Of a stretch of DNA of 64,000 nucleotides, positions 49,482 to 62,884 are shown piece by piece. The notes below the pieces were generated by a model that ran no database searches, was not told where the DNA came from, and worked only from the letters and a program-made list of their open reading frames with translations. This stretch comes from Hevea brasiliensis (taxonomy: Eukaryota > Streptophyta > Magnoliopsida > Malpighiales > Euphorbiaceae), in assembly GCF_030052815.1 (NCBI RefSeq), contig NC_079510.1, positions 42,161,566-42,225,565 of the forward strand. The letters are read 5' to 3'. Position 1 is the first letter of the stretch, and each line of letters begins with the position of its first letter. The translations under genes were made by a program, and so were the position numbers.

Positions 49482-51605
49482 TGAAGGAGCGGAAGCATGT
49501 TGATTAATTCATTAGAGCATTGAATTTTAAAAATTTTCTTTTAGGGTTACATATATTATGTTACATCTCTTATTTGCCTAATTAATTTCAATATTCAATT
49601 CCATATTAAAACAATTTTAATATATATTAAAATCTATATTTGTTATTTAAGATTATGAATTAACAAATTAATTCATTTAAACCCTAGTTTAAAAGATGAG
49701 TTAGAATACTAACATCTTTGATGCACTATGGATGTAATTGGCACCTTTAGAAAGCACCTAGGACCTCAAGTGTTGTCCCTCTAGTTTGTCCACACTAAAA
49801 TCACTAATGGGCAGCCCCCAATTTTCTTCTCAAACTTTGCCAACCAATTATAAATTGGGTTTTTGCCTTTAGAGAGGTAGTATGTATGTATAGAATACTA
49901 GAAATAATTTCTAGCAATTTTAATTCAAAAAAATTTGAGCAATTCTCTTTGAATTGATGAGAAAAGAAAAAGATGAGAGGGAGAATGTTGGCTGCCGCCA
50001 CCTTTGAGGAGAGGAGTGTTATGTTTTATTTTTCATTCTTTTCTCTTTTATATAATTAAGTCATTAAGTCACTTAAACCCTATACCATATGCCACCATCT
50101 CATTGCATTTTATTTTTACTTGACTCAATCATATTAGGCCAAGTGTCAAAACTAGACTTAATCTTGATTTTCATCATCTTACATGATAGGAAGATAAATG
50201 ACAAGTTTATATGATGTCATGTATCACCATCTCATGGTGCCACATGTCACAATGTGAAATGACCAAATTACCCTTATGTTATAATTTTGAGTTCTCAACC
50301 CAAAATCATTATTCTCCTCTTCTAATCAATTTATATTAAATATAAATCAATTAATTAATCTCCATTAAATAATTTATCACAATTAAATTCATATTTAAAC
50401 ACTTTAAATATAAATTTAACTTATACTATACATCCAATAACCTAGATTTGGTTTCAAGTCATGCTAGGGACTTTGCAATCTTATTACAAACCAAAAATAT
50501 TTAATTAATTAATTAAACTCTTTAATTAATTAATTAAATCACATTTTACTTGGTGATTATCTTGTGTCTGTGTGTGACTTACTAGGCTCATCACTAATTG
50601 GCAATGAGATATGATATTAACTCTTAATATCATCAGAACTTTTTCTTACCATAAATGATTTCTCTAAATCATTTTAGCCATCTCATAGACTATGGTTGAC
50701 ACCTAGCATAGTGTGCCATGGCCACCCAATCAGTAACAAGGAATACGTTAAATGAACCTATAATCATATGTTACCATGCACTATAATCTTTCTGTTACAA
50801 AATTCTAATTCGAGCTGGAGTCATGGTTTATGTCGAACCCCATTTGCTATAAATATTATATTCTCTTTTAATTCCAGTTCTTTATTAATTAGATTTTTTT
50901 GTCAGAAACTCTTTTCTGACTAAATTTGTTTGTCCTGGCTAGGAACTTGAAACATCAAGAATAATTAAATGAACATAGGATTTTATCCCTATTTACTTAG
51001 AGTAATAGATTCCATTTTGATCAACACCTGTCTCCATATATAACTAGTAGGAGCCAACACATACCCATATATCTATTACTCTAAGTATGAAAGCAGTACA
51101 AGTATGAAAGCAGTATCAAACTCAAATCACCTATATACAAGATAATTGTGTTATCTCAGGTCTAAAGATTATATGCATTGATATGATATATGACAATACA
51201 TTGATAAGAGTAAACTCCATGTGCTTGTCATATGCGTCACTGGTTTGGCCTACTTATCATGTATAAGTGTTTATCATGTTTGTTATATGGCATGAGACTC
51301 ACCATTCCATCTTACTTATATCTCATATAAATACCTTGGGAACAAACATGATTATAATCTTTCTGGATAAGTCATGTCCTACGTGAAGTATCCTCAATTG
51401 TGAACCAATTTATGATACTTTGTGCTAGGAATACTGTCACTCTTATTCTTAACAAGTTAAGAATAGAATTTCTAACAAAATATCAATGGACCTTTTCTAT
51501 TACACATAAATACATTATGTAAACAGAAAAGTGAAATAGCCTTTTATTAATAAAATATGTACAAGATACATACTAAATAATATGCCCTAGGGCATACTAC
51601 TAACA
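49482..51605 (-). repeat. 3' LTR of the minus-strand copia element
   Basis: 2124 bp. On the plus strand it opens TGAAGGAGCGG and closes GGGCATACTACTAACA, next to the polypurine tract. Aligns along its length with 57060-59175. Confidence 0.88.
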
Positions 51606-51614
51606 ATCTTCCAC
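51606..51614 (-). other. Polypurine tract of the minus-strand copia element
   Basis: On the minus strand the sequence GTGGAAGAT directly precedes the LTR start TGTTAGTAG, the expected site of plus-strand priming. Confidence 0.7.
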
Positions 51615-51625
51615 TAACACTAGAG

Positions 51626-54600
51626 TCATTCATTACAATATCTTAGACCCGTCTTCTCAAGATGTCGATCTAACTGAGCTTGTGACATAGGCTTCGTGAA
51701 TGGATCAACTGGATTTTCAGCTGATGCTATTTTTTACATGGCTACATCGCCTCGCCCAACTATCTCTTTGATAATGTGGTAGCACCTTCTTATGTGTTTG
51801 GATTTCTGGTGAGACCGAGGTTCCTTGTCCAAACAACCTCTTTTGCAGCATCTGATGTAGCAATATACTCGGCCTCTGTAGTGGAATCAACAGCCGTACT
51901 CTGTTTGAAACTCTTCCAACTAACTGCACCTCCATTACAAATGAACACAAACTCAAAGGTAGACTTTCTATTATTGATATCTGATTGAAAATCAGAATCA
52001 GTATAACCATCCAATTGCAAGTCACCACCTCCATAAATCAAGAATAAATCCTTAGTTCTTCTCAAGTACTTAAGGATATTCTTGATAGCTATCCAGTGTT
52101 CCAAACCTGGATTGGATTGAAACCTGCTAGTCAAATTAACAGCATATGCGATATCCAGCCTAGTACACATCATTGCATATATCAAACTTTCAATAGCCGA
52201 AGCATAAGGAATCCTGGCCATTTTATCTCTTTCTTCAGGTGTCTTTGGAGGCATCTTTTTAGAAATGTGAATACCATGTCTCACTGGTAACAATCCTCTC
52301 TTGGAATCAAGCATGTTAAACCTCTTTAATACCTTTTTCGAGTATAGACTTTGAGATAAACTAATTATTCTTTTCGCTCTATCTCTATAGATGCAAATTT
52401 CAAGAATATAGGTTGCCTCCCCTAAGTCTTTCATGGAGAATGTATTTGACAACCATATCTTTACAGCTATCAACATACCTATGTCATTACCTATCAAGAG
52501 AATATCATCCACATATAAGACAAGGAAAGTGATAGCACTATCACTAACCTTCTTATATACACGTGGTTCATCCATATTTTTTTATAAAACCAAATGACTT
52601 AATGGCTTCATCAAAATGGATGTTCCAACTCCTCGAAACTTGTTTCAACCCATAAATGGATCGCTTTAGCTTGCATACTTTGAAACCATCTTGGGATTCA
52701 AAACCCCTAGGTTGTTCCATGAAAATGTTTTCGTCAATGTATCCATTGAGAAAAGCTATTTTGACATCCATCTGTCAAATCTCATAATCATAGTATGCAG
52801 CTATTGCTAATAGAATCCTAATTAATTTAAGCATGGCAACAGGCGAGAAAGTCTCCTCATAGTCGATTCCTTGCCTTTGGCGAAACCCTTTCACTACTAG
52901 CCTTACTTTATAGGTCTCTACCTTTCCATCAGAACTAAATTTCTTCTTGAAAACCCATTTATTTCCTATAGGTACAATACCTTCAGGTGGGCCAACAAGA
53001 TCCCAAACTTGATTCTTATATATGGAATCAATTTTGGATTTCATAACTTCAATCCATTTTGAAGAGTCTATATCTGATATAACTTCTTCATAGGTAAGTG
53101 GATCATCTCCATGATCTACTTTTTCATGAGTAAACAACTCTTGTTCATCTTCATGAAGAAAACCATATCTCACTGGTGGATAAGATATCTTGGTTGATCT
53201 GCAAGGAATTACTGTAGATGTTGCATCAACAAGTATAGGTTGACTAGATGGATCTATATCCATTTGATCTGTTGGTTAGTTAGAATTCTCCAATTCTAAC
53301 TCTATTTGCCTTCCTTTGCCTCCTTTTTTAATAAACTATTGTTCAAGAAATATGGCATCTCTGCTTATCACAACCTTTTGTGATGTAGGCAAATAAAAAT
53401 AATATCCAAAACTCTCTTTTGGATATCCAACAAATTAACCCTTTTCTGATATAGTTTCCAATTTATCAGTGTTCAGCTTTTTGATATAAGCTGGACAACC
53501 CCAAATCTTAACATGCTTAAGACTTGGTTTTCTTTCATGCCATATCTCATAAGGTGTAGAAGAAATTAATTTTGATGGAATCCTATTCAGAATATGCAAA
53601 GCTGATTCTAATGCAAATCCCCAAAAGGAGATTGACATATCAGTATAGCTCATCATACTACGTACCATATCTAATAGGGTACAATTTCTCCTTTCAGATA
53701 CACCATTAAGCTATGACGTTCCTGGAGGAGTCAACTACGAAACAATGCCATGCTCTTTCAAGTATTCATCAAATTCAGTACTTAAGTATTCACCTCCACA
53801 ATCTGATCGAAGAGTTTTAATACTTTTTCATGTTTGATTTTCTACTTCATATTTAAATTCTTTAAACTTTTCAAAGGATTCATGTTTGTATTTCATCAAA
53901 TATAAATACCCAAACCTTAATTTATCATCAGTAAAGGTAATAAAGTAATGAAAACCGCCTCTAGCCATTTCCTTAAATAGACCACATACATCACTATGTA
54001 TCAATTACAAAATATTTTCAGCTTTTAGCCTTGTCCAACAAAAGGTGATCTAGTCATTTTGCCTTGAAGGCAGGATTCACAAGTTGGAGTAGGTTCAGAA
54101 CCCAATGAGGATAATCTTCATTTTCTCCAGTTTTGCAATCCTATCTTCTGCAACATGACCTAATCTTAAGTGCCAAAGATATTTTGAACTTGAGTTGATT
54201 TCCATCATGGCATTGCATTCTTTTTGATTGCTTGTATTCAATTTGTGTTTATCATTATTATCCAAATAATAATGACCATCATGCATATAACTCGAGCCAA
54301 CATATTTATTTCTAAAATAAATATTGCAAACATTATCTGTGAACTTAAATTTATAACCATTTATAGTCAAACTATATATAGAAATGATGTTCTTAAAAGC
54401 ATCAGGCACATATAAAATATTATTCAAACACAAAACATGTCCACACATGTAAAAAGATTTAGATCCTATGGCTAAAGCTTCAACAATTGAGCCATCGCCA
54501 ATCCGGAGTCTAACATTTCGAGCATACAAGCTGCTACTATTTGCTAGTTTCTGCATATCATAAGAAATGTGAGAACTGACACCAGTATCTAAAATCCAAG

Positions 54601-55516
54601 TTGTAGATGAACTGTGAGCATCATTAGCATCTAAATAACAAGTTATAGACATACCTTCTGAAGGTGTATCCTTCTTGTCCTTTAGAGAAGCAAGATACTC
54701 TGGGCAGTTCCTTTTCCAGTACCCATCCTTCTGATAGTGAAAACACTTTCCTTTGACTCCATTAGCTTTGGTCTTCCCTTTCTGTTTGGCTATCTTCTTG
54801 GAAGGTTCTGGAACTTAAGGTTTCTTATTCTTATTGCTTTTCTTTTTCTTAGACTTTCTAGCAGAAGAAGATGCAATCAAAGCTACCTCTTTTTCTTTAT
54901 TACCCGAAATATTCTTTTGAGCAATAACAAGCATGTTAAGTAAACTAGCCAAGGTGTATTCTTGCTTAGTCATATAAAAATTTGTCACAAAATTCCCAAA
55001 TGACTCAGGTAGGGACTGAAGGATCAAATTCATTTGCAGTTGGAAATCCATATTAAAGTCAAAATGTTCCAGCTACTCTATAAGCCGAATTATCTTATGG
55101 ACATGATCTCCAACATTCTGTCCCTCAGACATCCTCATTCGAAATAGCTGCCTAGATATCTCATACCTAGCATTCCTAATATGCTCACCATACAACTCTT
55201 ATAGGTGAAGGAGGATCTCACTAGCACTTTGCATATTTTTATCCTGCTTCTGTAACTCATTACTCATTGAAGCAAGCATGTAACACTTGACTCTCATATC
55301 ATGCTCCTTCCACTTGTCCAAAGTGTCATGTTCCTCTTGAGTGGCCTTTGGAGGTAAGGGACCATGAACATTTGAGTCTAAAATATATCCAATATGTTCT
55401 AAGTTTAGGACAAGTTTTAAATTTCTTAGTCAATCAGAAAGATTAGGTCCTGTCAACCTATTGTGATCAAGTATGCTCTCAAGGATATTGGATGGTGGTG
55501 GTTGTTGTGTGCTCAT
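51626..55516 (-). pseudogene. Decayed gag-pol of the minus-strand copia element
   Basis: Starts at an ATG at 55516 (MSTQQPPPS) and ends in TGA at 51626-51628. A single copia order is readable through several stops and frame changes: gag (to about 54700); a zinc knuckle near 54720 in which one cysteine and the histidine are both tyrosine; protease DTG near 54590; integrase fragments (54095-53435); RT with MDVKIAFLNG (52771) and YVDD (52510); and RNase H with TEAEY (51870). In-frame stops occur in gag at about 55430, 55200, 55078 and 54815, and in integrase. Both the knuckle and the stops fit C-to-T or G-to-A decay. It cannot encode a working polyprotein. Confidence 0.88.
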
Positions 55517-57044
55517 TATTATTAGAAGAATAACTATAAAAAATAACTAGATTAATTAGTAAATGTATCAAGATATTAACTAAAATGATTATGGTTTTTT
55601 AATCAAATTGATCCTCTCACTAAGTTGGGGAAACCTACACTTTCAAAGTAGAAAATGGAAATCCTAGTTGGATGGATTTCTAGTGGGTGATTAAATTCTT
55701 ATAGTCTTATTAATTATCCTCAGGCACATTCATTATTGGAATTACAATAAACTATAAGTGAGCAACTCCTTGCCCATCACATCTCATGTGAGGTTCAATC
55801 CTTTGTCTAGCCCCTAATGCTCAAAATCTCAGGCACATCCATTATTGATTCATCTTACATTAGTTAAGTTGATCACATTAAGCCAGTAAACATGCAAATA
55901 ACTTTAATGTCCTCAGGCACATCCATTATTGGCCATCAACTTATTTACATATTTACAACATCTCATACTTAACAATTATTCTTAAGAAAATCTCTTAAAT
56001 TAAATGCATCAAATATAAGTATTTAAAATTTCTTAAAATAATTGCCTCAATGGAGGGCCTATGATATAATTACTTTAATTATACAATTTCTAACTTAATC
56101 ATTTGTTTGAAAGATTTAGTGGTCGGCTTAATTACTATTATGGTCTTACTTTGCACATTATCTAATTAGCATGCATATATCATATACTTGCATACATTCC
56201 CTTACATCTCATGCATACATAGATAAACAATAAATATGGTATGATCATGGACTTTCTAAAGGATTCAATTCTGAGCCACCAAGAATTGAATCAGGGCATT
56301 CCTAGGTGCATTTCATTTATTCATTTTACAAGAGTTGCTGAAGGAGTACATAATCAATACTTGATCTTGAATTCCTCCCACTGGTCCCACCAATGCTCTT
56401 GACCTCCTTGATCTTCTTGCAATCCAATTACATTATAATCCTTGGAATGCCAAGGCGAATATGCAAGAACTAAATAAATGAAATTACAACCCAAAATTAT
56501 TACAATCTTAATAATACATGTTCAAAAATAAAATTAATTATTTTATAACAAAAAAAAAATAAAAGAAATAAATCCAATCACATTGGTCTTTTATTGTCCA
56601 TGATCATCCATCATGTATATTATCATTTAACAATTAAATAAAACATATATACTAAAATTAAATTGAATATCTCATATTCAACTAAAAAATTCAGATTTGA
56701 ATCTCATTCAAACAAATTTAAAAATTCATATTTGAATCTCATTCAAATAAATTTAAAAATTTATATTTGAATCTCATTCAAATAATTTAATTAAAATTTA
56801 ATTATATGATTAAAATTCTTAATTAAATAATTTAATTAAGCATGGGCCTAATTATGGGCCTTAAAAACCAAGCCCATACATCAAACCCAAAACCATGCGC
56901 ATGGTTGGTGTACACAACCATGCAAGCAGCCACACATGAAGACCTTCAACATGCATGCCGCCACCTTTGGTTAATCCAAACAGCTTTAGATCAATTCAAT
57001 CACAGAATTAAATCTCAATAATCAATCTAAATGGCAAATATAGT
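55517..57044 (-). other. Untranslated leader of the copia element with a 3-copy short repeat
   Basis: The region between primer site and gag, about 1.5 kb and non-coding. A 20-bp unit (CTCAGGCACATCCATTATTG on the plus strand) occurs at about 55719-55738, 55828-55847 and 55912-55931. Near 56690-56790 there is also a short tandem repeat (TTTGAATCTCATTCAAA three times). Confidence 0.6.
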
Positions 57045-57057
57045 GGCTCTGATACCA
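57045..57057 (-). other. Primer-binding site (initiator tRNA-Met)
   Basis: On the minus strand TGGTATCAGAGCC follows the LTR end after two bases; same primer class as the Sirevirus-type element. Confidence 0.92.
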
Positions 57058-57059
57058 AT

Positions 57060-59175
57060 TGAAGGAGCGGAAGCATGTTTATTAATTCATTAGAGCATTG
57101 AATTTTAAAAATTTTCTTCTAGGGTTACATGCATCATGCCACATCTCTTATGTACCTAATTAATTTCAATACTCAATTTCATATTAAAACACTTTTAATA
57201 TGTATTAAGATCTATGTTTGCCATTCAAGATTGTGAATTAACAAATTAATTTATTTAAACCCTAGTTTAAAAGAGGAGTTAGAACATTAACCTCTTTGAT
57301 ACACTATGGATGTAATTGGCATCTTTAGGAAGCACTTAGGACCCCAAGTGTTGTCCCTCTAGCTTGTCCACACCAAGATCACCAATGGACAGCCCCCAAT
57401 TTGCTTCTCAAGCCTTTGTCAACCAATTATAAATTGGGTTTTTGCCTTTAGAGAGGTAGTATGTATGTATAGAATACTAGAAATAATTTCTAGCAATTTT
57501 AATTCAAAGAAATTTAGGCAATTCTCTTTAAATTGATGAGAAAAGAAGAAGAGGAGAGGGAGAATGTTGGCTGCCACCACCTCTGAGGAGAGGAGTGTTA
57601 TGTTTTATTTTTCATTCTTTTCCTTTTTATATAATTAGGTCATTAAGTTACTTAAACCCTATGCCACATGTCATCATGTCATTGCATCTTATTTTTAATT
57701 GACTCAATTACATTAAGCCAAGCGTCAAAGCTAGACTTAATCTTGACTTTGATCATCTTACATGATAGGAAGACAAATGACAAGTTTATATGATGCCATG
57801 TGTCACCATCTCATCGTGCCACATGTCACCATGTGAAATGACCAAATTACCCTTATGTTGTAATTTTGAGTTCTCAATCCAAAATTATTATTTCTCCTCT
57901 TCTAATCAATTTATATTAAATATAAATCAATTAATTAATCTCCATTAATTAATTTCTCATAATTAAATTCATATTTAAACACTTTAAATATAAATTTAAC
58001 TTATACTATACATCCAATAACCTAGATTTGGTTTCAAGTCATGCTAGGGACTTTACAATCTTATTGCAAACTAAACCTAATTAATTAATTAATTAATTAA
58101 ACTCTTTAATTAATCAATTAAATCACATTTTACTTAGTGATTATCTTGTGTATGTGTGTGACTTACTAGGCTCATCACTAATTGGCAATGAGATATGATA
58201 TTAATTCTTAATATCATCGGAATTCTTTCTTACCATAAGTGATTTCTCTAAATAATTTTAGGCATCTCATAGACCATGGTTGACACCTAGCATAGAGTGC
58301 CATAGCCACCCAATCAGTAACGAGGAATACCTTAAATGAACTTATAATTATATGTTACCATGCACTAGAATCTCTCTATTATAAAATCCCTATTCGAGCT
58401 GGAGTCATGGTTTATGTCAAACCCTATTTGCTATGAATATTATGTTCTCTTTTAATTTCAGTTCTTGATTAATTAGATTTTTTTGTCAGAAACTCTTTTT
58501 TGACCAAATCTATCTGTCTTGACCAGGAACTTGAAACATCAAGAACAATTAAATGAACTTAGGATTTTATCCCTATTTACTTAGGATAACAGATTTCATC
58601 TTGATCAATATCTATCTCCATATTTAACTAGTAGGAGGCAACACATGCCCATATACCCATACACAATACAAGTATGAAAGTAGTATCAAACTCAAACCAC
58701 CTATATACAAGATAACTGTGTCATCTCAAGTCTAAAGATTATATGCCCTGATATGATATATGACAATGCATTGACAAGAGTAAACTCCATGTGCTTGTCA
58801 TATGCGTCACTGATTCGGCCTACTTATCATGTATAAGTGCCCATCATGTTTGTTATATGATATGAGACTCACCATTCTATCTTATTTATATCTCATATAA
58901 ATACCTTGGGAACAAACATGATTACAATCTTTCTGGATAAGTCATGTTCTGTGTGAAGTATCCTCAATTGTGAACCAATTTATGATATTTTGTGCCAGAA
59001 ATACTGTCACTCATATTCTTAATAACTTAATAATAGAATTTCTAATAAAATATCAAAGGACCTTTTCTATTACACATAAATACAATATGTAAACGGAAAA
59101 GTAAAATTTCCTTTTATAAATAAAATATGTACAAGATACATACTAAATGATATGCTCTAGGGAATACTACTAATA
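57060..59175 (-). repeat. 5' LTR of the minus-strand copia element
   Basis: 2116 bp, partner of 49482-51605. The outer end reads ACTACTAATA where its partner has ACTACTAACA (a C-to-T change in the terminal CA). Confidence 0.86.
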
Positions 59176-59181
59176 CTTTTT

Positions 59182-59475
59182 TATTAATAATTTTAAAAAA
59201 TTTTAATTTTTTATTCAGTTACTTTTTATTCAGTAATCGAATTAATCAAAATAATCCTATTTCTATTACTTAGTATATTAATTATAAATTTATTAATAAT
59301 ATATTATTAATTTTTTTATGATTTTACAATAATATTTATTTATAATTATTCTTTTATTAATAATAAACCACATTTATTATATCTATAAATAAAAAATATT
59401 ATAAATATATTTAATTAATTAATTAATAATATAAAATATATATTATATTTTTTTCATCCATTCGGATATAACCAA
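59182..59475. repeat. AT-rich dispersed repeat, copy 2
   Basis: Matches the copy at about 24140-24360 in the same orientation (see 24055-24500). It abuts the outer end of the copia 5' LTR, so the copia may have inserted next to or into it. Confidence 0.45.
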
Positions 59476-59942
59476 ATATTTTTTTATTAATTTCTATTCA
59501 ATTCGATTAATATTTTTAAAGTAAGCTAATAGTGTTCTATTTTTGTTTAAGTAACATATATAAATCAATGAATAAATCTCCAATTGTTTGCAATAATCAG
59601 CTCAACTTGCAACTCCTGATGCAACCATTGCGAGGATTAACGGCCTAATAGAAAACCAACCGCCAAATACTCAACTAGTTCTCTCTCATAAATAATTAAT
59701 TGGGCTGGTTTTTCATAAGATAAAGAATATGGCTCAGCTTTGTCTGGTAGCCCGCCGTTGTGGAAAAGCTAAGGTATACGTAGATTCATACGAAGACATA
59801 GAAACTGATATATCTGCGGATCACTGTAGGAGGGAGGGAGCTGCCTGAATTAAGATTCAGCATGCATCGTTATTATGTAGCTGGGAATTGTTTCTTCCCA
59901 ATATCATAATGAATAGAAGGAAGTTTCCACAACGTATATGGA

Positions 59943-60240
59943 TTATGGAATGTATGAGTGTGGTATTGGTGTTGCAACAATTAGGTGCCCACAGAGAGAA
60001 ATGAGTAAACCAGGTGCTGGCTGAATTATGGAAGAAATAGCAATACATATAACGACCATAAATTGAAGTGGGTTTGTCCTGTTGCTTACTTCCAACTTAT
60101 CTCCGTACTGCATTACCCACTGGGGTGAGAGATACTTCATATATTTAGTTGCGTATGGCAAGATCTTAGCATCCAACTCTCCCAAATCATTCATCAACCA
60201 GAGTTTTCAGTACAGCTCATTGTAGATGGAAGCTATAGAG
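59943..60240 (-). pseudogene. Unrecognised coding-like fragment
   Basis: A minus-strand open stretch reading NDLGELDAKILPYATKYMKY, then LSPQWVMQYGDKLEVSNR and NPLQFM. Its balanced composition looks like real protein, unlike the AT-rich surroundings. After NPLQFM the sequence turns hydrophobic and low-quality, with a possible GT donor near 60061. I do not recognise the family; no partner exons were found nearby. Possibly a fragment of a lost gene. Confidence 0.3.
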
Positions 60241-62784
60241 GAACTGGTAAGAAACGTAACTGGCAGACTATTAAGATATGTTTAGACGGGTTAAAGGAAA
60301 GTTTAGTAAAATAAGATAAGATAAGGTAAAGGAAGTTAGGCAGATATAATATAGTAAGGTAAAATAATAGTTTTATTTATATTTATGAGTAAGGTAACGT
60401 AAATAAAGATTTTATACATTTATTTTATTTGGTTAGATGGTATTGAAAGGTAAGGTTAAATATGAAAATTATAAAATTATCCTTTTATAAAACTTATTAT
60501 TTTATAGTAAAAAGAGATGTTTTGAAGATTTTTAAAATTGATATGAATAATATAGGAAATCAAAAAATAAAATCTTTTTCAACCCTCGGCAACTCACCAA
60601 ATTGATAAGTCAGAAATTCGAAAGTTATTTTGGAGATTTTCAACTCTCAAACACCTCTCTATCCCTCAACCATCCATCCTAAATAAATAAATTTTTTTTT
60701 AAAATCATCCCTTACTTTGTCTTAGTGTCATAACCACTTAATTAATATAACGGCAGACTAACTTCTCTCTTCAAATCAAATTATAATTACATGCCTTTGC
60801 GTAATCGTATATGGAGCCACGACTCCCCACTTGCCGCCTGTGCTCCAAAAAGTAGCTTTATTTATTTATTTACGCTTGCTTTTTTGGATAAAATCATTCG
60901 TCCACTTAAATTATTTTTATTTATTTATTTATTATATTAAAATTTAATTAACAATTTTATATGGGTTGTTTTTATTTTTAATTGAATGTTACAAATTAAG
61001 TAAAAAATCGTAACATTTAAGCAATATTATCTTAATATATAGAAATTCCTACCTTAGCAAAAAATTTTATCGAGTGATAAATATATAATTATTACACCAA
61101 GTCAGATTAGACATTAATGTGAATAATTATTTTCAATTCATTTATTTTTTTAATATAAAATTAATATGTAATTTCAATATTCTTCTATTTATATATATTT
61201 ATTTATTTATTTATATAAAAATTATAACTGTTGGTATTATAAGAGTGAATTAAGAAATTAAATATATGTATTACTCAAATAGAAACGAAAAAAATAATAT
61301 TTTTTATACAATTAATTTTAACATAATTTAAATTCAAAATTTTACAATCTGAAAAATAATTTTATTTTAATAATCTTGAAAATAATTTTAAATTAAAACT
61401 GATTAATTAAAAAGTCAATATTTTTTATATAACTCGTCAATGGCTTTGTTTTTTTCCTTTATTTAACACAATTCTTTTCCTTTCTTCAAACAACAATCTT
61501 CCTAAAGTAAAAAAATATAATTGCTTAGATTAATCTTGAAGCTTTCTTACACACATTGAAATTATTAAAACGTTAAAATATTTTTATTCTCCTAATTTAT
61601 TGAAACGTAATTAAGGATATCTTTTCCAAACTATTTAAAGTATTATCTAAATTAATTAAAATTTTTCTGTGAGAAATTTATTTAGCCTCAAATAAAAGCT
61701 ATTCTTATTTGTTATTATGGTAAAATAATAATTTTAAAGCCTTATTACACACATAGATATTAAAGGAGATTTTGTTTTTTGACTGCCTGAATTATGGAGC
61801 AAGAATAAAAGATTCTTTTGATTTACGGTGCATACGTTTAATTAAATTTTCTATTATTGTTAAACCAAGCTATTAGAATTAAGAAAATTTTGAGAATTTT
61901 TTTCATATTCTAAAATGAATATTATTCTTATATAAATAAAAAATTAAAATTAATAGAATCAAATTAAAATATATAAAAGCAGACGTTTTGAAAATTTTCG
62001 TGAAGAAATTTAATTAATATTATATTTTAAGTAATCTTATAAAAAAGATTGCTGAAGTCACGTATAAAGATTTTTGTGTAGAACTTAACACGCCTCTTTA
62101 CATCTATGATTAGACATTTAATTGATTTTTTTATTTTTTATTTATTTACTCTTACTTTTATATTTATTGAAATAAATTTAAATTAATCCCCTTATATCTG
62201 TATTCGTTAAGAATAAATTTAAGATTTTTTTTCAAAATATTAGAATTTTACTCTCCCATTAGTTTTGATAAGCTTTTTAATAGTTGAAAAATACAATTTA
62301 TATCCCTATCACTTGAATAATTAATATTGATGCAATCCATGGAAAAAAAAATCTTAAATGTATTTCTCTAATATTTTTTTAAAAATATTCTATATTTTGA
62401 AAATTATAAAAGAATGAGCTCTTAAAATTTGAATTTTAAATCTTCACACTATAAAACAAATATTTGACAATTAAATTAATTATTAGCTCAGATACGTTGA
62501 TTATTGTGTTATTATGGTTATATTAGCACCCGTGTAAATAAAAAACTCGTAACCCAGTAGGTTATAGTCAATTACTAAGCCATTTCAGATTAAAAACAAC
62601 AAGCTTTTTCTTGTCCACTTGTGTGTAACTTGTCATAGTTATATATTCCCTTCAATCGGGGGGAGCTACCAGATATCTTATTATTTTCTTTTTGTTAATT
62701 AGCCTCGTCATCTTCACCACCACCCCATATAATTCTTCCCTAGTTGCTTAATTTCTTATATTATTTGTTCCTCCTCGAAAACAT

Positions 62785-62793
62785 TATAAAAAG
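62785..62793 (+). promoter_or_regulatory. TATA box of purple acid phosphatase gene
   Basis: TATAAAAAG lies 100 bp before the ATG, followed by a C/T-rich leader; consistent with transcription starting near 62815. Confidence 0.5.
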
Positions 62794-62884
62794 CTCCTTA
62801 ATTTTCTTCACCACCAACCAAAGCTTTTCTTTCTTTAGTTTCCTGCTGCTAGTTCATCATCTTCTTCTCCGCCGAGCCACACCC

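Larger units (their letters stand above)
49482..59175 (-). mobile_element. Older, decayed Ty1/copia LTR retrotransposon (Tork/TNT1-like)
   Basis: A 9.7-kb element on the minus strand. LTRs of about 2.1 kb run 49482-51605 and 57060-59175 (TGAAGGAGCGG to ACTACTAACA/ACTACTAATA on the plus strand). There is an initiator tRNA-Met primer site at 57045-57057 and a purine tract at 51606-51614. Flanks ATTTT and CTTTT are a plausible 5-bp duplication with one mismatch. gag-pol is full of stops. In the first 330 aligned LTR bases I count about 34 differences (about 10%), mostly transitions, so it is far older than the Sirevirus-type element. Lineage assigned from RT/RNase H phrasing by memory. Confidence 0.88.
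59176..62884. other. Intergenic region upstream of purple acid phosphatase gene
   Basis: 59182-59475 is an AT-rich repeat shared with about 24055-24500. 59943-60240 holds an unrecognised minus-strand ORF. 60280-60480 has many AAGGTAA/GATAAG words like a worn MITE. 60880-62640 is AT-rich without ORFs. Putative TATA box at 62785. Confidence 0.45.

Noticed and set aside
62744..62884. Upstream in-frame start for the purple acid phosphatase
   Set aside because: It would put 47 residues before a good signal peptide and lies upstream of the TATA box.
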